A DNA stretch of 64,000 nucleotides from Conoideocrella luteorostrata. Taxonomy: Eukaryota > Ascomycota > Sordariomycetes > Hypocreales > Clavicipitaceae. Position numbers and translations under genes: made by a program. Where the stretch lies: assembly GCA_032433595.1 (NCBI GenBank), contig JASWJB010000005.1:1-64000 (forward strand), read 5' to 3'. Under the pieces are notes generated by a model. The model saw only the letters and a program-made list of their open reading frames with translations. It was not told the DNA's origin and did no database searches. Shown here piece by piece: positions 20,541 through 31,681 of this stretch; position 1 is the stretch's first letter, and each line of letters opens with the position of its first letter.

Positions 20541-21908
20541 CGGTCGCGTGTTGGCACCCTGGAAAAGTGAGGCTGCGCCGCCGCACTGAATCCATCCACA
20601 CCGCTCCGCATGACAGCGACGGCTCAGGTGCTTCATCCAATCACCTCAATCGCGCTCTTTAACTTTTCCCAACGCCAAAGAGTTGAAAAATTTCCACTTC
20701 TGCATCGCGCGGAGAAACACAAGCATCCCTTGGGCCACGGCGCAGAATTTTTGTTCTACTCTAGCAATTGAACAGCGCGTAGGTCAGCTCCCCTTTCTTA
20801 TGATGGCGAAGCGTAAGGCGTACCACTCTGCCTAGCCAGTTTTCAGTGACGCTACGGAGTAGAGAGCAAAGGATCCACTTCTATACATGTCTGAGGAGAG
20901 AGCTTCTCACACCAGAATTGAACAAAACTTCGCTATGCATGTGGAAAATTATCAATCCAGTGATTTTCCTGCTTTAGAAGCCAAAAGAGGCCTGGTGAGG
21001 GCGCAGTTCAATACTATGTGGGTGGATAAGACGTATTCGCACAATGCTGCACACAAGTAATAGCCGCACCATGTATACATCACCACATACAGTCCTTATG
21101 AGGTTCGATATATCATACGTACACGTATTTTTTATCCGCAGATTTGCGCACTGCTCAAACCAAAGGCTCGATATACATTATTTCGTCAAGGTTCACGCAC
21201 CAAACATACACCCACATTACTTCGCTGCCCACTTAGCGAACTAGAGAACAACAAAAATTGCCAATATATGCTCATAGTTCCTGAAGTCTGTCAAATGCTA
21301 AAGGAATGTCACCTAATCTTGTTGACTTCAAGCTTAGCATTATAAGGCGAGGTTTCTGAAATACAAAATGGCCGTTCGCCATATTACTCGCATGCGGTTC
21401 AACTCCCTGTGGATCACTAATCCGTCATAACCCACCATGATCGATTGGTATCCTCTTTCAACTAGGTCCTCCAGTACCTTGTCTTCTCACTCCGGCTACT
21501 GATATAGATCGTTCCAAACAAGGTGCAGCACCTGAGACTCACAACCTAGGCTCAGAGGAGCCAAGCATAGTTCGCTTCGTTTCTTGCTAAAACTTAGTTG
21601 CAGGGGCAACATGGTGATCACATATGTTCAGCAAGTAATGGCTTGTCCGGCAAATAATTGTTTTACTACATGAACGATGGTGTACCACTATTTAATAGCA
21701 AATTAGATGGATAGAAAGCATGGCGGGCGAACACTACCCGCCATATTCGCGATAATAATCCTAATTCCATGCCTGAAACACTTTCAACCTGCAAAGCGGA
21801 AATTGAGAATACAAACAGAACCAGCTGTCGATATTCTAGATGCTTGATGTAGCCAAGCCCAGTTCTCAGTTGGCATTCTTCGCATGATCGTCATATCATC
21901 AAAGCAAC
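20541..21908. other. Intergenic, no supported gene
   Basis: Only short frames occur between the NLR promoter and the 3' end of the Egh16-like gene. One TACGGAGTA copy is at 20853-20861. Confidence 0.6.
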
Positions 21909-23171
21909 TTAAGCCGAGAACTGAACAGCGCGCTTCTGCTGAGCATTGTTCTTAGTGCCGGCTTGGCCTTGCCTGGAAGCCCCCTTGGCGTTACCCTCAC
22001 CGGCATTTCCACCTCCAGTCTTACCCCCGGCACCGCCTTTCTTGCCTCCAGCAGCATTCTCACCCCCGTTATTACCTCCAGCAGCATTCTCGCCTCCTTT
22101 CTTACCTCCAGCGGCATTCTCGCCTCCTTTCTTACCTCCGGCGGCAGGCTCACCACCACCAGTAGCAGGCTTACCCCCAGCAGCGGGCTCACTTCCAGGA
22201 GCAGGCTGGAGACTCGGGCTCCCAGCAGCAGGCTCAGCGCCTCCAGGCTGTGCAGGCGCAGCACCCCCTTCGGCCATTTGGAAAAGCGCTACTCCACCGA
22301 AAGGACCAGCCGCGTTGGTATTAGCAATCTTCATGAGACAGAAATTTCCTTGCACCTTCGGGTCTTTGCCTTCGCATTTGGTACCGGCCGGGACCTCAAC
22401 TTTGAATTTCTTTTCATGACAGAGCCTTGTTAGAATTTCAAGATTCAAGACATTGGGGAGCATGCTCTTTGACTCACAAACGACTCGTTGACATTCGTGG
22501 CGCGCTTTCCAAAAACTGCGCGTCGAAGAATTTCCAACACACTACGCTTCCCGCCGCCAATGGCTTTGCCTTGGGTGCCAATAAAATTACCGCCCTTGCC
22601 GGGAACATTTTCCGTAAAAGTGAGCTTTGGGCTGTTGGTGAAGTCTCCTGTCCCAGTCGTGTCCAAAGCGGCAACCAGTGGGCCGGCTCCGTCCTGTTGA
22701 ATATGATTAGCACGGCATGCTAGCTGGAAAAGCGGCGGTGAGGGGGGTTTCCACAACATACTGTGGTGACGACGTGAAATACGCCGGAGAAGGAGCCGCC
22801 AGTGCTGCTGACTTGGGGGAGAGTGTTGCCTGACAGGGCCATTGCGCTAGCAACAGCCGCAACCTTATTATTGCCGCCTTTGGTAGTTTTGCCCAATCCT
22901 TTAGATGCGACATTTCTCGATTTGAAAACAGTGGTGTCGATTTCCGTCTTGCCGTTGGGGCCTGCCCCCGGCACGACACCGCCCATGATGCCGAGCGCGG
23001 TGGTGTTGCCGCCAGCATCTCCCGTCTGTTTAATATTAGCACCAAGAACGAGAAGCATCTGTTTGTCATATTCAGTGAGAGAGAACTCACCGCCAGAGCA
23101 AGCTTTCCGTGCCCTTCAACGAGGGTGGAAGCAAAGGCCACCAGGGCCAGAACATTAACGGTGTAGCGCAT
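21909..23171 (-). CDS. Egh16-like (GAS/MAS/Cas1 family) secreted protein
   Basis: Four exons, 23171-23091, 23025-22762, 22693-22478 and 22409-21909, all phase 0, give 353 residues. Introns of 65, 68 and 68 nt start GTGAGT, GTATGT and GTGAGT; a nearer AG in intron 1 was rejected because the family reads ...A-TGDAGG... at that junction. A signal peptide (MRYTVNVLALVAFASTLVEG) is followed by HGK, then TGDAGGNTTALGI, the KGLGKTTKGGNN motif, DGAGPLVA, and FKVEVPAGTKCEG...CLMKIANTNAAGPFGG. These are the landmarks of Egh16-like proteins, first known from appressoria of Blumeria (Egh16H) and Magnaporthe (GAS1, GAS2). The last 110 residues are a Pro-Ala then Gly-Lys-Asn low-complexity tail with repeated AAGGKKGGEN units, unusual in length. 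Role: secreted, possibly in host contact or cell-wall interaction; the biochemical activity is unknown. Confidence 0.85.
22054..22145 (-). repeat. In-frame 30-bp-like repeats encoding the AAGGKKGGEN tail
   Basis: The minus strand carries three to four in-frame copies of a unit encoding AAGGKKGGEN or AAGGNNGGEN in the C-terminal tail of the Egh16-like protein. On the plus strand the copies share TTACCTCCAGC(A/G)GCATTCTC. Confidence 0.8.
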
Positions 23172-25452
23172 ATTGTCGAGTTGGAACTGAGATCAACTCA
23201 GAATAGAATTAAAGTAAGTTTATGAGTAATTATTAAGAGAAAGCTGGATCGAGGTATTGAAGAGCTGAGAGTCCTGCCAACCAAAAAAAATTCAACCATT
23301 TGTCGGCATAATCGCCTGTTTTAATAGTTTTCTGGCCTCTGTGAAAAAGGTACAAGGATTGTCTCTGCTACAGGACTAGCTAGATAGCTCCGCAAGACAC
23401 GAAACCCCCAGCTCACATTCTTCGTCCTATTCCAGCTGCGGGAATATCGACCTCACGCAAATGCAGACAGTCTATTGACTAGTCTGTCTGAAGAATCACG
23501 TATAATTCGACCGACGAGACGACATTAACTCGTGATTTGTGACGAGGCCGCCAGCCCAAAACCTACGATTTAATGCAGTCGGAGATGGCCGTTCTCTGCC
23601 GCTGACTACGCCCTCACAGAATCCTCTCCGCTGTTTCTAGAACTTCCTCTTGGAAACCAGTTTCGTTTCAAGCATGGCTATTGCGGGAGTCCGCCAAGCA
23701 ATAAGGTGCGCCGCCCAAACGGTAGTCGTTTACTATAAGGCCGGTTTACAACAGGGGTGGTCAAACTTTAAAGGCCACCTGCCCCACGAATCGGACTTCG
23801 GCGACGCTGCGGAGGTCCGACCCCGGATCAACCTCCATGATTGGAGTAGATACACGAGATTTCCGCCAAACCGCTGGCTGTTAACTATTGGCGTGATAGG
23901 TGACAGGTGGTGGCCAGCCGCGCCGAGCCGAATCGAGTCATACAGGCGCTACGAGCGCGACCAGAGGGAACTCATGCGCCCCCCATTCATCTCATCTGCC
24001 ATGGCCTCCGATAAACTTAACTTCCGTCGGCTGCGACATACTTCGTTACTCTTTGCTCGTTTGTCATGCACCGCAACCGCAAACCCATTGCTTAGCAGAA
24101 TTATGGCGCATGCCGCCACTATTTGTCGATTGCCCCAGACATGCATTTCGCATCATGTCGTCGATTGCCGACCGACGACAAACTTGTGCTTAAGTTCGCC
24201 TAACGGCCGGGTTACGAAGCCACCGGCTCCGATGCCGCCGGCGATCAACTCTTCTGCTCTGTTTAAGATCCGATCCCTTGGCCCTGCTTGGCTCATCATT
24301 ACGCAGCGGCTCCAACACACAGCCGCCCCCTGCATTGTGTCTTCACAAAGACCCCCAAGGTAGTGAGTTGGGTATTCGCGGAATTGCGGCCCTTTGCTTT
24401 TATTTGCTTGCCTCTGGCAGCGAAAATAGTCCTACATAGTTCTGTATTGGGTATTACAGAGCCCGGCCGAGGCAAATATTCGAATTGGAGAAAAAAAAAA
24501 GGGGGGGGGCGGGGGGGGGAAGAGAGCACGTTCAAGATTATGAAACAATGGCCGATACAATAAGCCACTCGAAGCGCGTGTTAATATGGCAATCTGTGGA
24601 GCATTTCATTATTCCCCTGGGTAGGGTTGAGCCTTGCATGAACAAAAATCCACCAAACATGTCAACGCGTTGCTCTTCGGGTAAAGCATGTGAAGCATGC
24701 TTGCAGGTTAATAGCTTTACAAGACATGCCATACGTGAAATCCTCCAAGACTACAAGGCGCATTGCGAGATGTGCTCAATGCTGGGCCGGATTATGCGAA
24801 ACGATGTAGTGATATCACGGGTCTTCTTGACCGCTCTTTCATCCATCTGAGACACCAACCAAGAAGCGGCATTAATGGTAACAATGGTATCACCTTGATA
24901 TTGGAGACGGAACATGTTCTCCTTCGTCTATACTCATCTCCTTGCCATGTATGGTACATCGCCATCATCCACCGCTCACAGCACAGCACAGCATCCGAAG
25001 GACATATTTTTCATATATCAGTGGGAGCAAATATTTGCCATTTCCGAATCGACCATCGCTTTATATTTATTTCTTATTAATTTTTGGTATCTAGCGAGCC
25101 ATTCGGCTCTGTCAAGCGCATGTTTTGTTGCTAATAAACCATCCGAACAGCTGCTCCCGGGTTTTGTCGTGCAGCTGCTGCAGCGGCTGCAGCAGCGCAT
25201 GAGCACCCATAAACACCCAACATCGAAACTTGGCCTCAAGGACACTATCCATAAATTCGCTCACATGTTTTCAAAATTCGACGCGAGTCGTTTTATATTC
25301 GGTTAATTGGCAGCGAGTATTCCACGCACAACTGCTCACACCGTCAAGGTGTTCCAGTTTTTCGGACGCAAGCGTAATCGGCGACCAGCCGTAATGGCAT
25401 ATCCAACACAAAAGTCTCATAGCAGTCAATTCGTCTCGATGGCACAGACGAC
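23172..25452. other. Intergenic, no supported gene
   Basis: Contains the promoter of the Egh16-like gene at its left end. A poly-A/poly-G homopolymer run lies near 24490-24520. A 237-codon open frame (23650-24363, plus) begins with TTG, lacks family features and has no splice logic; it is not called. Confidence 0.55.
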
Positions 25453-26607
25453 TCAGAAAATTGGCATGTACGCCTGATTGACATAGTCCACGTTCGCGTC
25501 GTACGACTCGATCCGCTCGCCGCAGGTACCAAAGAGCCTGTCCCAAACGCGAGACTGCTTGCCGTAGTTCTGGCTCTTCCTCCATCCCTTGCGGTGATGC
25601 ATGTCATGGTCCTCCACGCAGAGCTCCATGTTCAACGGCGTAAGCAGCCAGCTCAAGGTCGAGGGTACGGCGAGATGGACACGGATGCCGCTGTGGCCCC
25701 AGACTTCGGTGTACACAATGTACTGCTGGCACATCCACCACTCGTAGAAGCCGAGTTGTATGCCAACAGCCCGAAAGGTACCCCAGGTTAGGAAGGGGAT
25801 AACGACCATGTCAAAGAATTCCTGCTCCTCATCAGCGTAGGCTGAGAGCATGGGGTTGGGATGCTTGGTGAGGTGGTGTGTGCGGTGGAAGCGCCACAGG
25901 AAAGGAACATCGTGCATGGCGCGGTGGTAGACGTAGAACCAAAAGTCGAGGACCACTTGGTAGGTTCCAGTGATGAGAGGGATGAGAGCCAGCCATTTCC
26001 AGTTGGACATGACAGCCAAGGGGGGAGTGTTTGGATCGTACGAGAACCAGACCATCATAGCCAGGCGCGCCCCGACGGTCTTGTACAAAGACCAGACGAC
26101 TTTGCCGGCACCCCGATCAGGAACACCGTCCCGGTCGTGGACATCGCCATCGAGAAACCCGTGCTTGTGCCCGAGGCGACGAAGGATGCGGACCTCGCGA
26201 ACGATGGTGAAGTTGAAGAGTGCCATGTAAAAGTGAAAGGCGGCGTGCCTGGAGATCCTCCACCCCGTCAAGGAAACAAAAGCCTGATGAAGGATCAACG
26301 GGATGAGGCCGTAAAACCAGATCCAGACGTGTTGTGATATTTGGCCCAGGTGAGGCACTTTGTCGGTTTTGGCGTGCTTGGGGACGGGCTCGTCCAGAGA
26401 GATGTGGTGAGCGCCCATGCGGTCAATAATCTTTTGGTAAATATTCCAGCTGGTGCGAGGATTGTTCCTCCAGGTCGACTTCATGGAGTCTTTGTGGCGC
26501 GCATGGGATACAGGTTTCGTATTTGTGGTGGTGGTCGTCGTCGTCGTCACTGCTGCTGCTGCCGCAGCGGCAGTCCGACTGCGAGTTTGAGTCTGAGTGA
26601 CTGCCAT
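25453..26607 (-). CDS. Fatty acid hydroxylase / sterol desaturase superfamily enzyme
   Basis: Single exon, 384 residues. The start at 26607 (MAVTQTQ) has the context CCACCATGG; the open frame extends further only from a TTG. The three diiron histidine clusters are present and correctly spaced: HRAMH (228-232), HRTHH (241-245) and HDMHH (334-338), with an additional WGHSG at about 304. Hydrophobic segments flank them (about 93-113, 120-137, 205-223, 267-283), so it is a membrane enzyme, probably of the ER. The family includes C-5 and C-4 sterol oxidases, alkane and sphingolipid hydroxylases; the substrate cannot be chosen from sequence alone. The N-terminus is a Thr/Ala-rich low-complexity leader (Ala8 and Thr8 runs). 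It is divergent from an SDR gene 1.4 kb away, which could act on the same class of lipid. Confidence 0.88.
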   Translation of the reverse strand: MAVTQTQTRSRTAAAAAAAVTTTTTTTTNTKPVSHARHKDSMKSTWRNNPRTSWNIYQKIIDRMGAHHISLDEPVPKHAKTDKVPHLGQISQHVWIWFYGLIPLILHQAFVSLTGWRISRHAAFHFYMALFNFTIVREVRILRRLGHKHGFLDGDVHDRDGVPDRGAGKVVWSLYKTVGARLAMMVWFSYDPNTPPLAVMSNWKWLALIPLITGTYQVVLDFWFYVYHRAMHDVPFLWRFHRTHHLTKHPNPMLSAYADEEQEFFDMVVIPFLTWGTFRAVGIQLGFYEWWMCQQYIVYTEVWGHSGIRVHLAVPSTLSWLLTPLNMELCVEDHDMHHRKGWRKSQNYGKQSRVWDRLFGTCGERIESYDANVDYVNQAYMPIF

Positions 26608-28033
26608 GGTGGTGGTGGTGGTGGTGGCGATGTGCAGCCAGCCTCGTTTGTAATGCTCCAAGTCAGACGGTGATAAGACTGTGCCAGAGGCGCATATAAT
26701 GTATAGTGTGGCAAACTAGACGATCAGATAAGATTATTCCGATGTCATGTAGTATGGGATGGGAAGGGGGATTGAGGACGTTGCCGTTGACCCTTACGCT
26801 TTATATGTCACCAAGCGGTCGTCCAATTTGCCCCATATCAAGCTAGTTACTGCGGGTACGTGACCTGACGACGCCAGATGGATGTTCTTGCGTGTCGAGA
26901 CCCATCCAGCGAGTTTCAGCGACGCTTGGTTGACATGGTCAAGGCAATGATGTGTCTGGCTGCCGCACTCCATGTTGCGTGCCTTTGCCTGCATCTGTAC
27001 ACAGTACCTGTGCCCGTACGGAGGAGTACTCGTACCCGCTCCACGCGTACTAGCAGCTGGCTAGCTATGGCTTGCGTCTGTTAATCCGGGGGGGTGTGAG
27101 CCCGTGCGTGGCCGTTCCAGTGGGCGAGAGACCGCCACGGAGTCGACAGCGGACGAGCTTGTTCCTCCGATGGACCGCTATGACTGACGGTCAGGCCAAC
27201 ATGGGAACGGGGAGCCCCAATGATGGAGTCGGATCCCCACCAGCAGAGAAGCGAGTACTAGCAGGTACTAGGCAGTACTAGGCCGCACTGGCACGGGGAC
27301 TCCTCCGTTCCAAACATCGAGTAGAAGCCTGTGAAAAAACAAGTCTCGACCAATTCGATCCAGGCGATCCCCCAGATGCACCTCCACCTCCGCGACCAAC
27401 CCCGCGCCGCCTGTTCGCTCCGTCTCTGTTCCTCCGTACCCAGTTGTACCCCGACGTCTTCGCGAGCCCAATCAGAAAACGCCCGCCAGCCCAATCAAAT
27501 CCAATCAGATTCAATTCAATCCACACACACACACGCATGTGCGTCTGCTTGTGCTTGTGCCTGCATGCGCTCTGCCGCCACGGGAGCGAACCAATGAGCC
27601 AATGCCAGAAACGGACTGCCGGTCTAAAGACGCCTCCAGCACGATCAAGCACGAGTCCTGGTGGCCACAATCGTTGAAGCTTGCGAGCCTGCGATGCCGC
27701 CAACCGAGGCAATGACCCACCACTCACGGCATCCTGCGTCGTGGAATTTCCGTATAATAATAAAGTTGTTCCTTTCTTGCCTTCGTTATTAGAAAAGAAT
27801 ACATATGTATACAGAAAAGGGAAAAAGACCGCATCTCGTCGTAAAGCTCTGATCGCCTCTGCTACGCTCTTGGTCCGGGAATCAATTGGTCGGCAGCGAC
27901 CTGCACAGCGGCACACGATAGAATTGATCACTCATCATCCGCTCCTTTCATCTCGACTCTGGCCGTTTGACACGATATCCACTCGCACGCCGCGCATCCA
28001 CCCAATCAGTCTATCGAACATCAACCCATCATC
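26608..28033. promoter_or_regulatory. Divergent intergenic region between hydroxylase and SDR genes
   Basis: This 1.4-kb region separates two outward-facing start codons. It contains a short CA microsatellite (about 27522-27534), TACGG and AGTACT-rich blocks near 27000-27030 and 27250-27285, and no convincing gene. Confidence 0.5.
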
Positions 28034-29104
28034 ATGTCGTTGGTGAAAGTCATCGAGTCCGCGCCTGTCCGCGGCCTCCAGAGCCTCAGCGCCGCCGTTC
28101 AGTCGCCCTTGTTCTCTGGGCCTCTCCTGGCCGCCCTGATGTATGCCCCCGATGAGCTCAAGCAGGAGGCTTTCAAGCATCTCCCTGGCGGCTTCAACGT
28201 CGAGCTTGCCCAGAAGGCCCTGCAGGTCCTGCTTGGCATTGGCCTCGTCAAGACTATCAACCAGGGCTTCAGCGCCATGGCCGCCAACAGCTGGCGAGCT
28301 TCGGCCGCAAAGGGCTGGGACTGGCCCAGGGAAATTGCCGTCGTCACCGGGGGATGCAGCGGTATTGGCTACTGCATCGTGAAGCGACTGGCGGCCCGCA
28401 AGGTCAAGGTCGTCATTATGGATATTCAGGAGGCGCCCAAGGACTTCGCCAACAACCCTCTCATCCGCTACTACAAATGTGATGTCACCTCGCCGGAATC
28501 TGTAGCCAAGGCTGCCGATGCCATCCGACGCGATGTGGGCCACCCTTCGATCCTCATCAACAACGCCGGCATTACTCGACCCATGCCTATTCTCGAAATG
28601 CCCCAAGAGTTCTTGCAGAAGATCTTTGCCGTCAACACCATGTGCCACTGGACCATGGTGCAGCAGTTCCTTCCTCACATGATCAAGGTCAACAAGGGCC
28701 ACGTCATGACCGTAGCCAGCATGGCATCCTTTGTTGCACTGCCCAAGGGTGCCGACTATTCAGCCACCAAGGCTGCCGCGCTTTCTTTCCACGAGTCGCT
28801 GGCCATTGAGCTGAAGCATGTCTACAAGGCCGACAGCGTCTTGACCTCTGTTGCTCACCCCAACTTTGTGCGAACTCCCCTGGTCAAGGACTTTGGCCAC
28901 CATCTCGAGGCAGGTGGCGTTCGCATGCTCACTCCCGACGGCGTGGCTGGAGCCATTACAGATCAGATCTTCCGCAAGAGAGGCGCTCAGCTCATCATCC
29001 CCCCGCAGCAGGCTACCGTCACTGGTATTCGAGGTTGGCCAACCTGGCTGCAGGTGTTGGTGCGCGACCAGCTGGGTTACAACGCTAGCAAAATCGGAGC
29101 ATAA
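28034..29104 (+). CDS. Short-chain dehydrogenase/reductase, RDH/SDR16C-like
   Basis: Single exon, 356 residues; ATG in the context CATCATGTCG. An approximately 95-residue N-terminal part, including a hydrophobic stretch (about 27-37), precedes the Rossmann domain, so membrane association is likely. Motifs: TGGCSGIG (105-112) for cofactor binding, CDVTS (149-153), NNAG (176-179), and a catalytic triad Ser229, Tyr242 and Lys246 in YSATK with the normal Ser-Tyr spacing of 13. The Asp of VVIMDI (130) after beta-2 suggests NAD(H) rather than NADP(H); that is inference. The closest known type is the SDR16C/retinol dehydrogenase 10-like group that acts on lipophilic alcohols. Substrate unknown. It lies divergent to a diiron lipid hydroxylase. 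Confidence 0.9.
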   Translation: MSLVKVIESAPVRGLQSLSAAVQSPLFSGPLLAALMYAPDELKQEAFKHLPGGFNVELAQKALQVLLGIGLVKTINQGFSAMAANSWRASAAKGWDWPREIAVVTGGCSGIGYCIVKRLAARKVKVVIMDIQEAPKDFANNPLIRYYKCDVTSPESVAKAADAIRRDVGHPSILINNAGITRPMPILEMPQEFLQKIFAVNTMCHWTMVQQFLPHMIKVNKGHVMTVASMASFVALPKGADYSATKAAALSFHESLAIELKHVYKADSVLTSVAHPNFVRTPLVKDFGHHLEAGGVRMLTPDGVAGAITDQIFRKRGAQLIIPPQQATVTGIRGWPTWLQVLVRDQLGYNASKIGA

Positions 29105-31650
29105 AAACGGGCGCAACTAGACGGGGAGAAACATTCAGAACCTAACTAGACGGTAGATTATATATCATGTGAAGGGGGGGTTTTAATTGGGACTGACGGG
29201 CCTGCGGATTTGTATTTGTTGCTATATGTAGTTAGATGTTGGACGCCTGATACCAAAAATGACATTGATGTACAACATGATTGGATAAGGTGTGAGTGTT
29301 CTGTACATTATCTCAGGGCTAGGGTCAAACTTTGAAACTTGTAGATTTTATTTTTCATGTGAAAATTTGAAACTAGTTAGTTGCGCCGTCATTCCGATTG
29401 TGATTTTGCGTTGTAGCTGGAGGAGGCGCCACTGCCGCATAACGGGGTTGATCCCGAACTGGCAGCTCAACGACGTATACGCACGGTCGGATGAGTTCCG
29501 TCTTATTGAATCCCGCTCGCCGGGTTTGTTTTGTACGTGCCAGCATGTACATTGTACATCCCTCATCCTCCATACGGCTAGCATACCCGCCTGTCTGGCA
29601 CTGCTAATGCTTCCGCCGCCCTCAGGCTAAGCCCATGCCTCGTGGTTCGGAGGGTTTAATTTCCCCTGCCGAGCCACACCACACCCTTCCAGACCTGGCC
29701 GTTGAGCATGAGAAGAATCTCTAGAAACAGTCTGAGGCCTTGTGAAAGTGGATCGTTCGCCATCTACTCCGTGTTCACGTCACGGCCGCATCATCATGGC
29801 TGATGCGGACAAAATCACATGCTTGCTTCGCGTAAACAGTCACGTACGGGAATCCATTCAAGAGGTCTACAGAAACAGCAGCAGGACGCAACTTCCTGGC
29901 TCTCGTAGGCCTCTTCAGGTATTGCCGTTACAAATATTACATTCAACTCCGGATGCTAGCTACTTCACATCGGTCGCCTAGGTGGAAATAAAATCTATCA
30001 GTTGATGAAGTACGGGGAAACTATACTAAGCTAGTTACTTATAAGTACAAGAGTACATGTTTAAATTGCGAGAGCGCAGTTAGCACAATCGAATATGTGT
30101 TGTTGGAAATATTTTCCAGTAGAGTAAAGCACGCAAGATGCGGGATGGCAGATGACTGTGACTATAGAACCGCAGGCGTGGGCATGTATCGTAAAGTCGA
30201 GTTGGTAACCCACATGCTGCTGCATATCGCGGCCGTACTTTTCGACAGACGTTCCTTCCCCTATATTCCCACATCATGTACCCAATCTCAAACGCGTAAG
30301 CCCTGGCCTCCGGCACTTTTTGATGGCCCGATCCCGTCCATACTCTGGAGGACGTTCATCTTTCAGAGGGGTTCATGGCATCGGTATGCTACTGCACAAA
30401 CCCACCCAAATCAGGGAGACTTGACAGTGAGTTACGGTGCTGGTTTATCATCATCATCCATCTTTGCAGCGGCTGTCTTTTCCGGCCAGGACTCTGCTCG
30501 TACTCGTCTGCATCATGACCTGCTGAGACCCTTTTTCATAAAGAGGTATAGGGTGGTCGTTGCAGAAATCACGGGTTTTTCGCATGGTTTACAATTTTCG
30601 TCCGTGTCTGTCGAGTCTTTGGTGGATACGACATGTCTGTCGGTGGATAAGATATGTCTATCGAGTCTTTGACCGACAAGACATAGACAGTTACTACCAC
30701 GCCCGGGTCTGATCGCTCAGTCAGATCTACCTCCTCTCCGCTGTGAGTGACGTACTCCTTCGTGAAGAGATTCTCGAGAACATCATTCGGCTCCGCAAGC
30801 TGGCTCCAGTCTATAAGCCTTGGCTTTGGGGGGGGGGCCTTTCAATGTTTCGCGGCTATCTGCCAATTCACCAGGATCACAATTGCGACGCATATCCTTG
30901 CGTATCAGCTCCGGAGTTTCGTCATCGTAGTGATAGTCTGTCCGGACAAGCCGACATTTAGCGGCATCTGAAAGCAATGTACGTCCGTGGCAGCCTTTCT
31001 CGCGCGGGTTATGCAGCCGGCCTGTCCCGTAGCGTGCGTGCCTCTCGACGGATAATCGCAGCCAGCTGCGCCGCATTGTTCGTAACTTGGGGCGTTTGGT
31101 ATTCTCCTAACGCCGCATGGTAAGACCCCAAGACTGCGCTGGTGGTTGCCATGCGTCCGTTGGGAAGCCAATTTTGGTGGTCGATTCGAAGTAAGTAGCG
31201 TAGAGCCGTTGCATTTGCAGCCGAAATATGCAGGCATAAGTTCTCTGTTGATATTTCTTGCGCTCTTTGTTGTATGTATAGAGGAGCGATTCAAGTGCCG
31301 TGCCCTGTTGATGGTTGTTATGCTCCTCGTCCTTCTTGAAGTGTAACTTTTGTTAACCCTGCCAAAGTGTCTTATGCTCCTCATTCTCCCTGAACAAGTG
31401 TTGAACCTGTTGCCCTGTTGATGGTCCGTAAGATGGGCATTTTCGATAGTTTGTGCTTGCGAACGACGTAGCTCCATAGGAGGGTGCCCTCGGAATCCCT
31501 GGAAATATCGTATTTTCCTTATCGGCCTTCAGTATATATTGCTGAGGTTTTCGTAGGGTTTCACCGATTCTGTGTTTGTGAGGGCTGACTCTGTGGACAT
31601 AGAGGCTGCGCCTTGTGTAGGCTGTGAAGTAACGCCTTGCGCATCTCGAT

Positions 31651-31681
31651 CGTGAGCGTGAGCGTGAGCGTGAGCATGAGC
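31651..31681. repeat. (GTGAGC)n microsatellite
   Basis: Five tandem hexamers, the last with one change (GCATGAGC). Confidence 0.9.

Noticed and set aside
23650..24363. 237-codon open frame on the plus strand
   Set aside because: It begins with TTG, shows no domain, signal peptide or splice continuation, and overlaps open frames in other phases.
30097..30672. 191-codon open frame in the gene-poor region
   Set aside because: It begins with GTG, has no recognisable motif and no usable splice context.
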